From NCBI GenBank assembly GCA_008692225.1, contig VICG01000001.1, forward strand, positions 2,457,501-2,521,500: a DNA stretch of 64,000 nucleotides. Direction: 5' to 3'. This DNA is from Monilinia fructicola (lineage: Eukaryota; Ascomycota; Leotiomycetes; Helotiales; Sclerotiniaceae). The position numbers and the translations under genes were made by a program. Shown piece by piece: positions 35,901 through 46,870 of this stretch (positions are counted from its first letter, which is position 1; every line of letters begins with the position of its first letter). The notes under the pieces were generated by a model. It was given only the letters and a program-made list of their open reading frames with translations. It was not told where the DNA came from and did not search any database.

Positions 35901-37624
35901 AAGGGGGGCCACAACGACCACGCAATACCAAAATATCAACCCATAGGATGAAATTAGGATAGCAGAACCTCCAGAGGTGAGACTACGCGATGTAATCCCG
36001 CAACCGCAAATCCCACCCCCAGTGAACCTCTTTCCCACAGTCCCATCTACACATCCATCAACAACCAGACAATTCGTCACCCACCCCTTCTCCACGAGCC
36101 CTCCAAATCTCAAAAGTACACCTCCCTCGCGCTGACAGCATCGCTCTCCTACCCTCCCACTCCCCTCGTCCAGGTTTCCATCCTCCTCCGCATCCGCAGT
36201 CAGAAACCCACCCTCCAACCCCCTCCTCCCAAGCAACCACATGCAAGACTCCTCCCCCCCTTCTCCACAAACAACCCAACAACCCAACGCCGCACGACTC
36301 CACAACGCAAAACCCACAACTCCAAGCGCCCACAACACCGTCTCCTGTCCCCCATCCCAAGATCCCCCTCTCCTAACCACCAAACCGCGAATCCTCCTCC
36401 GTACGACCCTTCAATCTCTCCGACTCTTTCCCTCCTCCCTCAACCTTCCCTAGCGCCCCCGCAACACCCCCAACCTTATACCTCCCAAATCACACAACAC
36501 GCGCCATCGCCCCTCCCAACCTCTCCCAAGCATGCATCATAGCGCATCCCTCCATCTTCCCCCTAACCTTCCCCCGGTTCTTCTGCTGCGAAGTGCGAAG
36601 TGCGAAGTGCGGAGAGTAAGGAGCTACCATGCGGATGAATAGCGTGGAAACGCAAAGAATTTCCGGACGACATCGCCCGCGATGTTGTATTGAGATGTAG
36701 AACGCGAGATGATACATATGTGCGATGGATATAATCTGCGCCCATACAAAGAAAGCGCCGTCGTGCACGGAAGAAGAAACGAGGCGAGAAAGTCCCTCCG
36801 ATCAAGAGAACCACGTCGTGGATCTTTCTTTCCTCTTCGATTCCCAATGTGGGAGTCACCAAGGCCCTAAAACCACATCATCGGGCGCACCGTCGAGAAG
36901 CCGGCCCCCGAACCGTCTGGCATCCTCACTTCTGAAGCCATTTCCAGCATCATGAACGCCCAGCTTTAGCAGTTTGTTCCCCGGACTGCCATGAACTTGC
37001 CATGCACTAGGTTCGATTCGAGGTCATTGAGCGAACGGTCACAGAACTACGAATTAGCTTCGGCTGTTGATGTGCCAGGAAAACTCTCACGAATCACATC
37101 ACGACATATACGTCACACTACCAAACTGTAAGCACCCAGGGCAGAAGCTTTCCTTCGTTCGTTCGGTATGATATAATTAATTGATCCCAAAAGATACCTT
37201 CATTCAAAGCTATCAAGAACTTTATTCTATTCGCCTATCTCGTGACTATGTCTGAATAACTCTGGAAAAATATCAGAGGAATAGCGAAAGATAATCGGAG
37301 TATGGGTATGGGTATATTACTCCTTTGAAGCCAGCCAAAGTCAAAGCCAGCGCAACTAAAAATGACAAGGAGAGAGAAAAAGGAACTACGCGAAAAGCGC
37401 AGATGGACAAAATAAAATAAAACTACAAATATGTGCCCATAAACCTATATGTCCATTGACCTCTGTGCCTAAAGCCGACCTAATTATGTGCAATAAAAGC
37501 TAATGTATGTAAGTGCATATAGTATGTACGGAGAACTTTCTCCTTTCCTAACCGTAGCCTAACAAATATGCGAAGAAGAATAAAAACTCATAACATAATG
37601 TGCTTATTAATTAGTCCATTACCA
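29968..37624. other. 7.7 kb gene-poor region
   Basis: No gene I can support. The left end is 3' UTR-like with catcat repeats (30170-30235). Degenerate ccaccgtagattcc units occur at 35400-35560. At 35760-36960 the composition shifts to strongly C-rich on the + strand, creating long Gly/Trp/Val-rich minus frames that do not look like protein, apart from a possible coding patch at 36490-36900. One TACTCCGTA copy is at 33368-33376. Confidence 0.55.
35400..35560. repeat. degenerate gtagattcc/ccaccgta repeat
   Basis: Four to five imperfect units of about 30 bases built on gtagattcyac and ccaccgtagattcc. Boundaries are diffuse; no terminal inverted repeats seen. Confidence 0.55.
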
Positions 37625-39244
37625 TTAGACCTTAATAGACATCTTTCTTGGTCTTTTCAGTTCTTCCGACAATTCCTCCCGGACTGTTCGACACCATTTC
37701 CAAATCACCTCTTCAAATCCTTCCCACACATCACGATCTTCGTTATTTACAACTCCCATGACATCAAATTTAACATCCACTTCCCATCGAAGTTCCGCAG
37801 CTTTGACCCAGAATCGAAGGTTCTCGGCTGATCGATATGGTTTGTTGAATTCAGTGTGGAAGGTAGATATTGCTCCGAATGGTCTTTTGCTCTTCTTGAC
37901 TGCGGCGTTATGCAATTTCACTAACCTTAAGCCGGTTTTCATTTCCGCGAGAAACGGTGTAGGGAGAAGGCTATCATCTTTTACATCATCTACCAATGAC
38001 AATGGTGGTAGAGTATCGGGTTCTGGGTCCATGGATTTTAGGAATGCGTACTCTCTTTCGATTTCCTTTCCTGCCCAATCATCGCCATGGAGCCAGGTCC
38101 AACTCGCTATTAACCTTCTTTCCTCCGCCTCAAGGACTTTCTCTTGCCTAAGCATGTTGCGTACACCATCAGTCCAGTTGTCCATCGTTTCCCTTTCCTC
38201 TGTACGTATTCCATTGGCGAATCCACGAGTAGCCATACGCTTCAAGACTTCGAGAACCGACAACAATTCTCCTCGTATTTCTCTTTCGGACTTGATAGCT
38301 AACAGGCGTTCGGGATGCTCGTGGGCGGTATAGTACATCTTTGCTGCGCGAATAGCAAGAGTCATAATATCAAGAATATGCATGCCCTGAACCTCGAACC
38401 AACCTTTGTTCTTCGCTTCGGGAGTCGCGGGATCGGCTTTGGTTTTGGGTAATGGAGAAGCCGGTGGTGTTCTTGCATGCTTTGCGTCTTCTAGGGCTGC
38501 AGTGGCATTGTTGAGAGCATCAACCAACCCCTTTCTAAGTTGATCGAGAGTTGGAGGAGGTGCAACAACTTTCTCTCGGTGGATGTAGGTACTTGCGGTT
38601 GGAGGAAGCATGTGTAAGGGATTCTCATCTTCCTCGTCGCTAAAATATTCATCCTCGTCCTCATTGTAGTCATGTATAGGACTTTCCACAACCAGACCAC
38701 CCAATTGTGCAGAAAGCTCGGGGCTGCTAGCCGTCGAAGCATACGATGAGTCCGCATCGGATCCCGACCCAGGTGCAAGGAATGTCGTGTCCAAAGCCGA
38801 TAAATCCAGCGTCTCCCTACCATCCTTTCTCTTCTTCATCAATCGCCCACCTTTCCCGTCCAGCAGACCGGTTCGAGCGAAGTAATATTGTAGATGTGCT
38901 ATGCTTCCCAGGCTCAAAACACTCTCTCTTGATTGCGCGGATTTTGCAAAATTGGTGCCCTGTGGTCGAACATAACCGCGTCGTTTCGGCCTCTCCCCAG
39001 TCATAGATGTTCTGGTCCCATAACTCGCGGATGATGATCGTGAAACTGAGCTTCCGACCGAACTATTCTCAGATGTGCGACTCATCGTACTTGATCTGCC
39101 AGATATGACTGAGCCTTCGGAGGCCGTGGAAACGCATCGAGTGAAGCCGCCAGTTGCTCCTATAGCTGGTGTAGGTCTTCCAGTTGGGGATGGGGATCTT
39201 CTGGTGAAGGCGGGTCGGCCGGTATATTCTTCTGCTGTCTCCAT
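37625..39244 (-). CDS. conserved fungal protein of unknown function (539 aa)
   Basis: Single exon. Start chosen at 39244 (gcaaccATGG context, METAEEYTG); an upstream in-frame ATG at 39310 would add 22 residues. The N-terminal third is Ser/Arg-rich and disordered, with repeated RTSENSSVGSSVSRSSS-type sequence and possible phosphosites. RPQGTNFAKSAQSRESVLSLGSIAHLQYYFARTGLLDGKGGR is a compact, likely conserved motif. An acidic patch, NEDEDEYFSDEEDE, precedes a folded helical C-terminal domain (about 250-539) with KGWFEVQGMHILDIMTLAIRAAKMYYTAHEHP and SWTWLHGDDWAGKEIEREYAFL. I know of no enzymatic signature here. The frame is intact and codon use looks genuine. Function not assigned. Confidence 0.85.
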   Translation of the reverse strand: METAEEYTGRPAFTRRSPSPTGRPTPAIGATGGFTRCVSTASEGSVISGRSSTMSRTSENSSVGSSVSRSSSASYGTRTSMTGERPKRRGYVRPQGTNFAKSAQSRESVLSLGSIAHLQYYFARTGLLDGKGGRLMKKRKDGRETLDLSALDTTFLAPGSGSDADSSYASTASSPELSAQLGGLVVESPIHDYNEDEDEYFSDEEDENPLHMLPPTASTYIHREKVVAPPPTLDQLRKGLVDALNNATAALEDAKHARTPPASPLPKTKADPATPEAKNKGWFEVQGMHILDIMTLAIRAAKMYYTAHEHPERLLAIKSEREIRGELLSVLEVLKRMATRGFANGIRTEERETMDNWTDGVRNMLRQEKVLEAEERRLIASWTWLHGDDWAGKEIEREYAFLKSMDPEPDTLPPLSLVDDVKDDSLLPTPFLAEMKTGLRLVKLHNAAVKKSKRPFGAISTFHTEFNKPYRSAENLRFWVKAAELRWEVDVKFDVMGVVNNEDRDVWEGFEEVIWKWCRTVREELSEELKRPRKMSIKV

Positions 39245-40144
39245 GGTTGCTTTTTTCTGGAACCTTGGGAAATTGAGAAATTGTGTTGTACTTATAAATC
39301 TTAAACCCAAGGTGATAATATTAACAGTTGTAAGCTATTCACTTGGCGCAGGCTTGAAATACGCTGAATCCTTTGCTTGAGATGTTTTAAAAGTCTAAAT
39401 CGTAATGCAAGTAAGTTTAAGAGGCAACGCGGTTGTCGTACGGTAGAAGATTATGAATAACCTTACCGCGCCGGCCCCAAGATGTTCAAGAGGAACCTTG
39501 AAAGAGTATCAACTAATTTCTCGGTGTTAAGGAGAAATTGCAGGGGGGTTTGAGTTTTTGAAACGAGTGAAGTGTGTATTAGGTGCGAAGTATGTAATCT
39601 CTAGCAGGCCTGGAGAGCGAAAGACTGCAGGGCTGCCCAATGCGTTCTTAATAAGCGTGGTAGGTACAGCAGGTAGGTAGGTAGGTACTGTCGTCCAGGA
39701 TATAAGTAAGTCGTAAGGCGTACAGCTAGCTGGCTCACGGAGTATAATGTAATCGAGGGATGGATGTAATGGTTGAGGTGAAGTGGAGGGCAAGGCAGGC
39801 AAGGCAGGGCAGGGAGGGGAGGGGAGTGAAGGGAAGTGAAGGGAAGTGAAGGGAAGTGGATTAAAGGGAAGGAACTTGAAGTGAAGAGGTAGGTAGGTAC
39901 GAGTAGATATGTAATGAAGAGTGCGAGAGAGAGTGCAAGAGAAAGTGCAAGAGCGAGAGTGCAAAAGAGCGTGAGTAAAAGAGAGTCAGAGAGCAACAAC
40001 GACAACAACAACAGCAGGAACAGCAACAGCAGCAGCAGCAACCATAACCACAGCAGAAGTTAACGAATCGTATAAAGCATAAAAAAAGTCTTGAAATGTC
40101 TTACTTTCATTGATTGTCTGTGTGTACACTCCGTAGATGCAATA

Positions 40145-40190
40145 AGTATGGTATGGTATGGTATGGTATGGTATGGTATGGTATGGTATT
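40145..40190. repeat. (GGTAT)n pentanucleotide microsatellite
   Basis: About nine tandem GGTAT units, the last imperfect. Not a telomeric repeat of ascomycetes (TTAGGG). Confidence 0.92.
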
Positions 40191-41310
40191 GTATGGCATG
40201 GACGTGTAATGTGTAGCACTAGTACTCGAGTATGTATAATGTGTATATGTGTACTCGAGTAGTACTAGTCGTCTAGTACAGTACTCGAGTATGTATATCT
40301 TCTTCCCGTATAAAGTAGTACAGTGGACGTACTAACTTCGAAGCAGACCGGCAGAATCAGATGGAAGAATAAGAAGAATGGAAGTAAGATTCAATTAATG
40401 TGAATCCACCTTGAAATTGATTGCTCATCCTCGAGGTCATTCATAACTTCATAAGGTTTCCTTGCCACGTTGTCTACTATGGGAAGTGACTGTCAAATGG
40501 TGTCAATGTTTAATCTCGATGGCTCTCCGGGCAACGAGTCTCGAATCTCCTTTGAGGAAAAGTCTCGGAAGAGTTCCACTTTCAAGGTTATTGATGAAAT
40601 AGAGACATTTAGCCAGTTTTCATTTTCATTTTCATAGTTTATATATAATAGGCATGGTCGATGAATATGAAAATCCTATTAAAAGGCATTTAGCTAATTT
40701 TAATACTTTTCAAATTAGTGTATATATAAGTGGAATAGCTTCAAATTAGTGTATATATAAATGGAATAGTCTATTTATATAAATGGAATAGTCTATTTAT
40801 ATAAATGGTATAGCATATAACAATTTTAAGGCATTAAGGCATAAATTCGTTCGTTGATCATATGATCAACCCCCCTTTTCGCCATAATAGGTTAATTTGA
40901 TGAAAATGAAGCTCCACTCTATATTCATCGAAATGGATGAATATGAAGTGGGTCAAAGGATTTCATAGTTGCCCTTTTGAGACTCGTTTTAACAGTGGAT
41001 CGATCGCTACTATGAATTCCCTTATTCGAAACTTTTAATAGTTACCTAAATGTCTCTAATGAATCCATACAGTAGTACAGTAAGGACAGCAAGGACAGCA
41101 AGGGCCGTAACTTGTAAGGACAGGACGGAGTAGTTCTTGAAATTACCGACTGATGTGTTGCGCATTAATGAATAATATGAGATAACATCCATGGATAATA
41201 TAATAATAAATGGGGATAAATCAGGAATAAAGGAAACAATCCACAGAAGATAATTCTGAAGTCTTTGATGTCTTTTATCTCATTGGTTGAGAAGCCGTAG
41301 AGGTCACGGG

Positions 41311-41406
41311 CATTATTGATATTGCCAATGTGATTGTCAATGTGATTGTTGTCAATGTGATTCTTATTGTTATTGTTATTCTTATTGTTATTGTTGTTGT
41401 TATTAT
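41311..41406. repeat. TTATTG/TGATTG repeat
   Basis: Imperfect 6- and 12-base units of the tgattgtcaatg and ttattgttattc kinds. It creates the poly-Asn open frame on the minus strand. Confidence 0.8.
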
Positions 41407-42321
41407 GAACTTCTCCAGCCCTACAAAGTTGTTTCCTCAAAACGTATTCGGAGACGAGGAGCGAGCGTGTGTTGCGAGTGAGTGAGTGCGTGCGTGGATA
41501 TATTATGGTCACGTGATTCTCCCATGAACATGTACTCTGTATTGCCTTTTCACATCACATGATATCTTGTTGTAATTGTCATCAAAAGAGATAGAGTATC
41601 GTGGAACATTGCAAAGTGAGTGGTAAAGTGGTGCTCAAGGGAGCTTTAAATCAAATCCCTTTCTTCCAATGGCAATCTTTACCAAAGCCCGTCTCCCCCT
41701 CCGCCCCAATCAAGAAGATCTCAAGCCCCGTCAAGCGCCCAAAAGCCCGGGAACAACCAACCACAGCCTGTAACTTTTCCGTTTCAAATATCCACCCAAC
41801 AAGCTGGTACCACAACCGCCCAGACGTGTTGCGTTCAACGGCCAGATGCCAATGATCACATATGATTGTCGAATTCTAATCCAGAATACTCGAAATCTCC
41901 ATATTACTCTGTCGATTCTTCATAGACGCGGGTTTCAAGTTGCATTTGTTGGCGTGGGATGAATGGGTCGTTGGTTGTGAATTCGAAATGGAGAACGACG
42001 TGAGGAATACGCTGGGAATGACATTATCATAGTCGTGTTGGTTTTATTTTTGGAAGAAGTCAGATGGAAGAGAGGCGATGGAGATGTATATAAGAAAGAG
42101 GGAGTTTCGGTGGAGATGATGTTGACTGTTTCTATCATATCCATTTTCAGTGGCTTCTCTGGCAGAGTGCAATAATTTGATATCTTGATTTCCATATCGA
42201 TTGCCCGGTGCATCGTAAACGTCTATTTTTCACCTTTCGAAGTCCAGAATTACCTGACAATCTATTCCCTATCGTCCTCGTCCTGTTTCACGATACGATA
42301 ATACCCTCGAACACATCGAAA

Positions 42322-42813
42322 ATGGATATGGAGATGGATGCACCTCTTCTCCGTCCCACCACCTCAACTTCTACTCACACCTCGTCTACCACCTCCACCC
42401 ATCACAGCTTCGAATTTCGCCGCAGCAGGCCCTTCTCCACGTACTCCTCGCCCTTCTCTCATTCCAAATTTCCCACTCTGAGTCCCCGATCCTCTGGCTC
42501 CTCAATTTCCTCCACTTCATCTACTCCTTGCTCCTCATCTCAAACCCTTGACCCCAGCTGTCTCAAGTCGTCCTCCACTACCCTCTCACGCACACGATCC
42601 ATCTACACAAAGCTAAACACCGAGGTACAATCAATGAAATTGAAGTTATCATTATCAACTCGAAGAAAGAAGGGGAATGGGAAAGAAGGGAGGTGGGTTA
42701 AGATTGAGGGGGAGGGGGAGAATGAGAGGAGGGTGGAGATGGTTTGGAGAAGAATGGATGGAGGGCAGGGTATGATTCCTTATGGTGGTGTGGGGAGGAA
42801 TAGATTGGAGTAA
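42322..42813 (+). CDS. small Ser/Thr-rich hypothetical protein (163 aa)
   Basis: An intact frame from ATG at 42322 (aaaATGGATATGG) to 42813. The sequence starts MDMEMDAPLL, followed by a disordered Ser/Thr-rich region (about 15-95) and a basic segment with KLKLSLSTRRKKG. The C-terminal part (WVKIEGEGENERRVEMVWRRMDGG) has a regular charged pattern. No domain recognised. It is convergent with the SDR gene. It may be a real small gene, as composition and start context are reasonable, or a chance frame in pyrimidine-rich DNA. Confidence 0.5.
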   Translation: MDMEMDAPLLRPTTSTSTHTSSTTSTHHSFEFRRSRPFSTYSSPFSHSKFPTLSPRSSGSSISSTSSTPCSSSQTLDPSCLKSSSTTLSRTRSIYTKLNTEVQSMKLKLSLSTRRKKGNGKEGRWVKIEGEGENERRVEMVWRRMDGGQGMIPYGGVGRNRLE

Positions 42814-43368
42814 AACAATGTTTCAAGAAGGTGTACGGGGAACTGGATATGGCGATACCATGGGCAATGGGAGAGAATAATGGAGTTTTGTGACTGAGCT
42901 TGGTTACTGGGGTATGGAGTTAAACCTGGCGTGGGAATGTATTGGAACCTAATCCGTCTCTCTAGGACGTTGAAACGATGGGTGTGATTTGATGTCTTTC
43001 CTTTCTGTTGATCAGCTGGTTAGCTGGGTAGCTGTCATTTAACAATTGATGCTACTGATGTGAGAGACGATAACAATATTGCAAAGGCTTCTTTGAATTT
43101 GAGAATCGAGGAGATCTATATCTGTATCCCATGACTATGGTACTTGACGAAGTAACATTCTGATAACCGCCGCCGTATTCTTAACCCATTAGCATCGCCG
43201 TATTGAAGAATAAAGATTTGGGGTTGGTGGTGTCAGCCCGACGTTGTGGAAGCCGTGAATCGTCGGAGCTTTAAATTTCCTCAAGTCGCAAGCGACAATG
43301 ACCAAAAAAATGAAGGGGAGGAATACAAAGCAGAAAATTATTCTACTCTCTAAAGTCATCGTGTATTA
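42814..43368. other. convergent 3' spacer
   Basis: 3' regions of the small ORF and the SDR gene. Nothing else seen. Confidence 0.6.
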
Positions 43369-44284
43369 TTACCTGCCCATCCAGCCACCATCTATGGTAA
43401 GAACATGTCCTGAGACATAAGCACTTCCCTTGCTTGCCAAGAAGACGACGCTTGCCTTGAAATCTTCTGGGACACCCCATCGACCCGCGGGTATTCTTTC
43501 GCTGATACTCCTCAGTCGTTCTGGATTGTTCAGCAACGCAGTATTCATCTCCGTCTCGATATAACCCGGTGCAATTGCATTGACGTTAATTCCTTTCGAC
43601 GCCCATTCGTTCGATAAAGCTTTGGTAAGTTGTGCGACCGCACCTTTCGATGCTGAGTATGCAGGAACAGTGAGACCACCTTGGAAGGTAAGAAGACTAG
43701 CGAAATTGATGATGCTACCTCGTCGGCCGGTCGCAGCAGATGGTTCGAGATTCAGCATGTGAGCACCAACATCGCGACAGAGCGTGAAGACGGTATTTAG
43801 GTTGACTTGAATCACCTATATAGCATTTGTTAGCACAATTCTACCACCCTCCGTACAAGCATAAGCGCACCTCATTCCAGTCATTATTCGGAAACTCGTG
43901 GCTAGGATGACGTCTTTGGATCCCGGCACAGTTTATGAGGATTTGTATCGAGTGTCCATCTTCCAGGACGGTAGATGTGATCCCGGCAACTTCTTCCTTT
44001 GATGCAAGGTCCGCGGTGTATATGGTAGCTTTTCTGCCGAGAGCTTCAACAGCTTTCTGAGTCTCAAGATTGTCACGATTACGCTGGGTGAAAACACGCG
44101 TCAGTCCACATGCATCAATTTGAATTCAGAAGAACGAAATTCCAAGTACCTGTATCAAGATCAAATCGGCTCCTGCCTCGGCGAGTGCTATGCAAACAGC
44201 TTGCCCGATACCCCTCGTACCACCAGTAACGAGAGCGGTTTGTCCCTGTAAAGAGAACAGTGCTGCTGATGCTGCGGTAGCCAT
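43369..44284 (-). CDS. SDR dehydrogenase, IdnO/KduD-like (5-keto-D-gluconate reductase type)
   Basis: Short-chain dehydrogenase/reductase of 264 aa. Exons 44150-44284, 43871-44083 and 43369-43815; introns 66 and 55 bp. The Rossmann motif is TGGTRGIG, the NNAG equivalent is NCAG, and the catalytic triad is Ser in NFASLL and Tyr/Lys in YSASK. The block [21 protein letters not shown] is close to bacterial IdnO (5-keto-D-gluconate 5-reductase), while [16 protein letters not shown] and PAGRWG fit both IdnO and KduD (2-deoxy-gluconate dehydrogenase). A sugar-acid substrate is therefore likely, but which one is inferred. Start [22 protein letters not shown] is chosen over an upstream ATG (44347) by family length. 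It is divergent from a polyol dehydrogenase, with a 571 bp shared promoter. Confidence 0.88.
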
Positions 44285-44855
44285 TATACTGTTTTGCACT
44301 GCAAAGGAGTGAAGGTAGGTAGTTCGTGCCGTGGATTGGCCTTCCACAAATGATAAGGGAGAAGCACAAGAGTAAAGTAGAAAAGTATAAGCAACTTGTC
44401 AATCGAAAGCTACAAGATGAAGGGCTATATATGATATGTACAGGATTGCATAACCAAAAGCCGATATGATTCTCCCATAACAAGATCACCCAACGGTTTA
44501 TCGTTTAGTGTTACCTACCATCTTCTCAGAAAGTCGGGATGGCCAAGTATATCAACTAATTGATCATTGATGAATCGCCATTGTTCCCCTCCGACAAGCG
44601 GGCCGAGAAGCTAATCGTGGGGGATGTACTATGTCAACTTCCTCCATAGTGGAGTCGTGGGGGGCTAAATGACATGGTCCTGTTTCCAATACTAATACCG
44701 TCATAACCCGATGGTTTGTTTACCTGCATAAAGACTATTTATCGGTAGTACGAACTACAGTTCTTGGTACGAAGTACTACATTGATGCGAAAAGTTACAA
44801 GTAGTCAATTTCACATTGACATAAATTCCAAGTCTCTGGGAAATCAGCACCTCTT
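44285..44855. promoter_or_regulatory. bidirectional promoter of the SDR/MDR pair
   Basis: 571 bp between two divergent start codons. It includes an inverted repeat GTAGTAC...GTACTAC at 44745-44780, about 75 bp from the MDR ATG, with a central gaactacagttc that is itself nearly symmetric. Candidate regulator site; inferred. Confidence 0.5.
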
Positions 44856-46188
44856 ATGACCAACCAATCACCAATCACTATGACTTCTACTGACAGCACT
44901 GGAAACAATCAGCAAGACGTGAAAGCTTCTGTGCTTCATGGCGTCAAAGATTTGAAAGTTGTGAGTGGGCATTCTCCAGTGGCTCATACAGAAAGGGATA
45001 ACTCTGCTAACATCCGGAAGGAAAATCGTACTCTGGGTGTACCTGAACCAGCAGAGGTACAAGTTGCTGTACAGGCGACTGGACTCTGCGGATCTGACTT
45101 GCATTACTATAATCACTATAGAAATGGAGATATCATTGTACAGGAGCCCATGACCCTCGGTCATGAATCTGCTGGTATCGTTACTGCTATTGGCGCTGAA
45201 GTCAGCAGTCTGAAGGTTGGAGATCACGTTGCGTTGGAAGTTGGACTTCCTTGCAAGACTTGTGACTTGTGTACCACCGGAAGATACAACATTTGCAAAC
45301 AAATGAAGTTTAGAAGTTCAGCCAAAGCCTTCCCACATTTCCAAGGAACGCTCCAAGAACGCATCAATCACCCTGCAGCATATTGCCACAAGTATGTACT
45401 GATTCGGTCTCTTTCCCGCCACGTGCTCACCATCGTAGATTGCCATCAGAAGTCTCTCTTGAGCTGGGTGCCATACTTGAACCTCTGAGTGTCGCCATAC
45501 ACGGCACGAGGAGAGCAGCTCTACCAAAGGGTCAGACTGTTCTCATATTTGGCGCCGGAGCAGTGGGTCTCTTGTGCGCCGCGATGTGTAAGGTTACCGG
45601 TGCCAAGAAGATTGTGATAGCAGACATACAGCCCGACCGATTAGACTTTGCACTCCAGAACAAGTTCGCCGATGCCAAACTCTTGGTTCCCATGAAGAGA
45701 CCTCAGTCTATCGAAGATAAGTTGGCCTTTGCGAAAGAGGTCGCAGAATTGGTCAAGGAGGCGTCTGGAGAAGGAGAAGTCGATGCAACATTTGAGTGTA
45801 CAGGTGTTGAATCGTGTCTTCAAGCCTCGATATATGTAAGCTAATGATATTCCACAGAGGGTTCAGAGCTAATGTACGTCAGTCAACTAAACCAGGAGGA
45901 AGGATAATGCTGATTGGGATGGGAACGCCCATACAAACATTGCCAATTTCTGCAGCAGCTCTACGAGAAGTTGACCTCGTAGGCGTCTTCCGATATGCGA
46001 ACACCTATGCCGATGCGATCAAGCTCGTGGGCAGCAAGGATCCTTTGCTTCCAGATCTCTCCAAGTTGATCACGCAGAGATACAAGGGCTTTGAGAATAT
46101 CCCCGATGCATTTGCGATGGCTGGTAGAATCAAGGATGATGAAGGAAGATTGGTCCTGAAAGTTCTCGTTGATACCTATGAATCGTAG
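44856..46188 (+). CDS. zinc-dependent MDR polyol / L-idonate dehydrogenase-like
   Basis: Medium-chain dehydrogenase of 412 aa. Exons 44856-45391, 45439-45835 and 45883-46188, with two 47 bp introns. Catalytic zinc ligands are in GLCGSDLHYY and LGHESAG. The structural-zinc lobe is complete (C-x2-C-x2-C-x7-C in PCKTCDLCTTGRYNIC). The NAD-binding loop is FGAGAVGLLCA, and an acidic residue in IADIQPDRL suggests NAD over NADP. EPLSVAIHGTRRA is typical of sorbitol/xylitol dehydrogenases; MKFRSSAKAFPHFQGT resembles the corresponding IdnD (L-idonate 5-dehydrogenase) segment. Substrate is thus a polyol or aldonate. An alternative ATG at codon 9 is possible. Divergent pairing with an IdnO-like SDR favours L-idonate, as inference only. 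Confidence 0.88.
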
Positions 46189-46870
46189 AGGGAATTCTTA
46201 TCTCACCATGCTACTACTTTCATCTGTGGTCATTAGAGGATTCTCATAAGGAACGCAGATAGTCAAGGATAGGATTAGGTGTGGCAAGAGTCAAGGTTCA
46301 GTGAATACTCATATTTTGGTGGGCATTCTTGCTATACGATCAGCTGCATTTGATGGACTCTGTAGAACCTTGGAAAGATAGAGCTTAATCATTTCCAAAC
46401 CATGATCTGTAGATTGCATGGTGGAATCAAATTAATAAATCAAATCTGCTCAATAGCTTACATCTTGACAATCAAATCTCACCCAAGTGTGCATATTCCA
46501 TAACTCAAAGGTAAACAGTTTCGTGATTGCTTTTCCGGTCCTTTGCCGAGGGGAAAGGTGGGAAAGGTTAGACGAGACAAGACCACTCACTCTCCTTAAA
46601 CCACAAACAAACAAGCTTGTGATAATTTCTACAAAGCTTGCTCACCCTTCAACAACAATATGCCAAAATTTTATAAATTTCTCAATCCATCCATCCATCC
46701 ATCCATCCATCCATCCATCCAAACACATATTTCATCATTCGAATACCATACAAGCCAAACCGTAAGTGATCTCCTCACAACATCCCTTCGATTCTAATTT
46801 TCCAGATCGCAAAGTCGCGCTCGCTTCGATCTTTTCCATTCGATCCGAAAATTCGCGCTCAGAAAATCTC
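46189..46870. other. spacer with (CCAT)n repeat
   Basis: 3' region of the MDR gene, then a (CCAT)n microsatellite at about 46683-46720. No gene seen. Confidence 0.6.

Larger units (their letters stand above)
39245..42321. other. 3.1 kb intergenic region
   Basis: No gene seen. Contains purine-rich gaagtgaaggg repeats (39780-39860), a CAA/CAG-type stretch (39990-40050), (GGTAT)n, three TACTCGAGTA palindromes (40223-40291), TTATTG repeats (41311-41406), and direct repeats of tatataaatggaatag at 40730-40810. Confidence 0.6.

Noticed and set aside
35760..36383. 207-aa minus-strand frame
   Set aside because: Gly/Trp/Val/Cys-rich composition follows from a C-rich + strand; no domain, no conserved pattern.
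37001..37040. ggttcgattcgagg as a tRNA B box
   Set aside because: No A box, acceptor stem or anticodon arm can be folded around it. I found no tRNA elsewhere in the window.
40145..40190. Telomere-like (GGTAT)n
   Set aside because: Not TTAGGG, interstitial and only about nine units.
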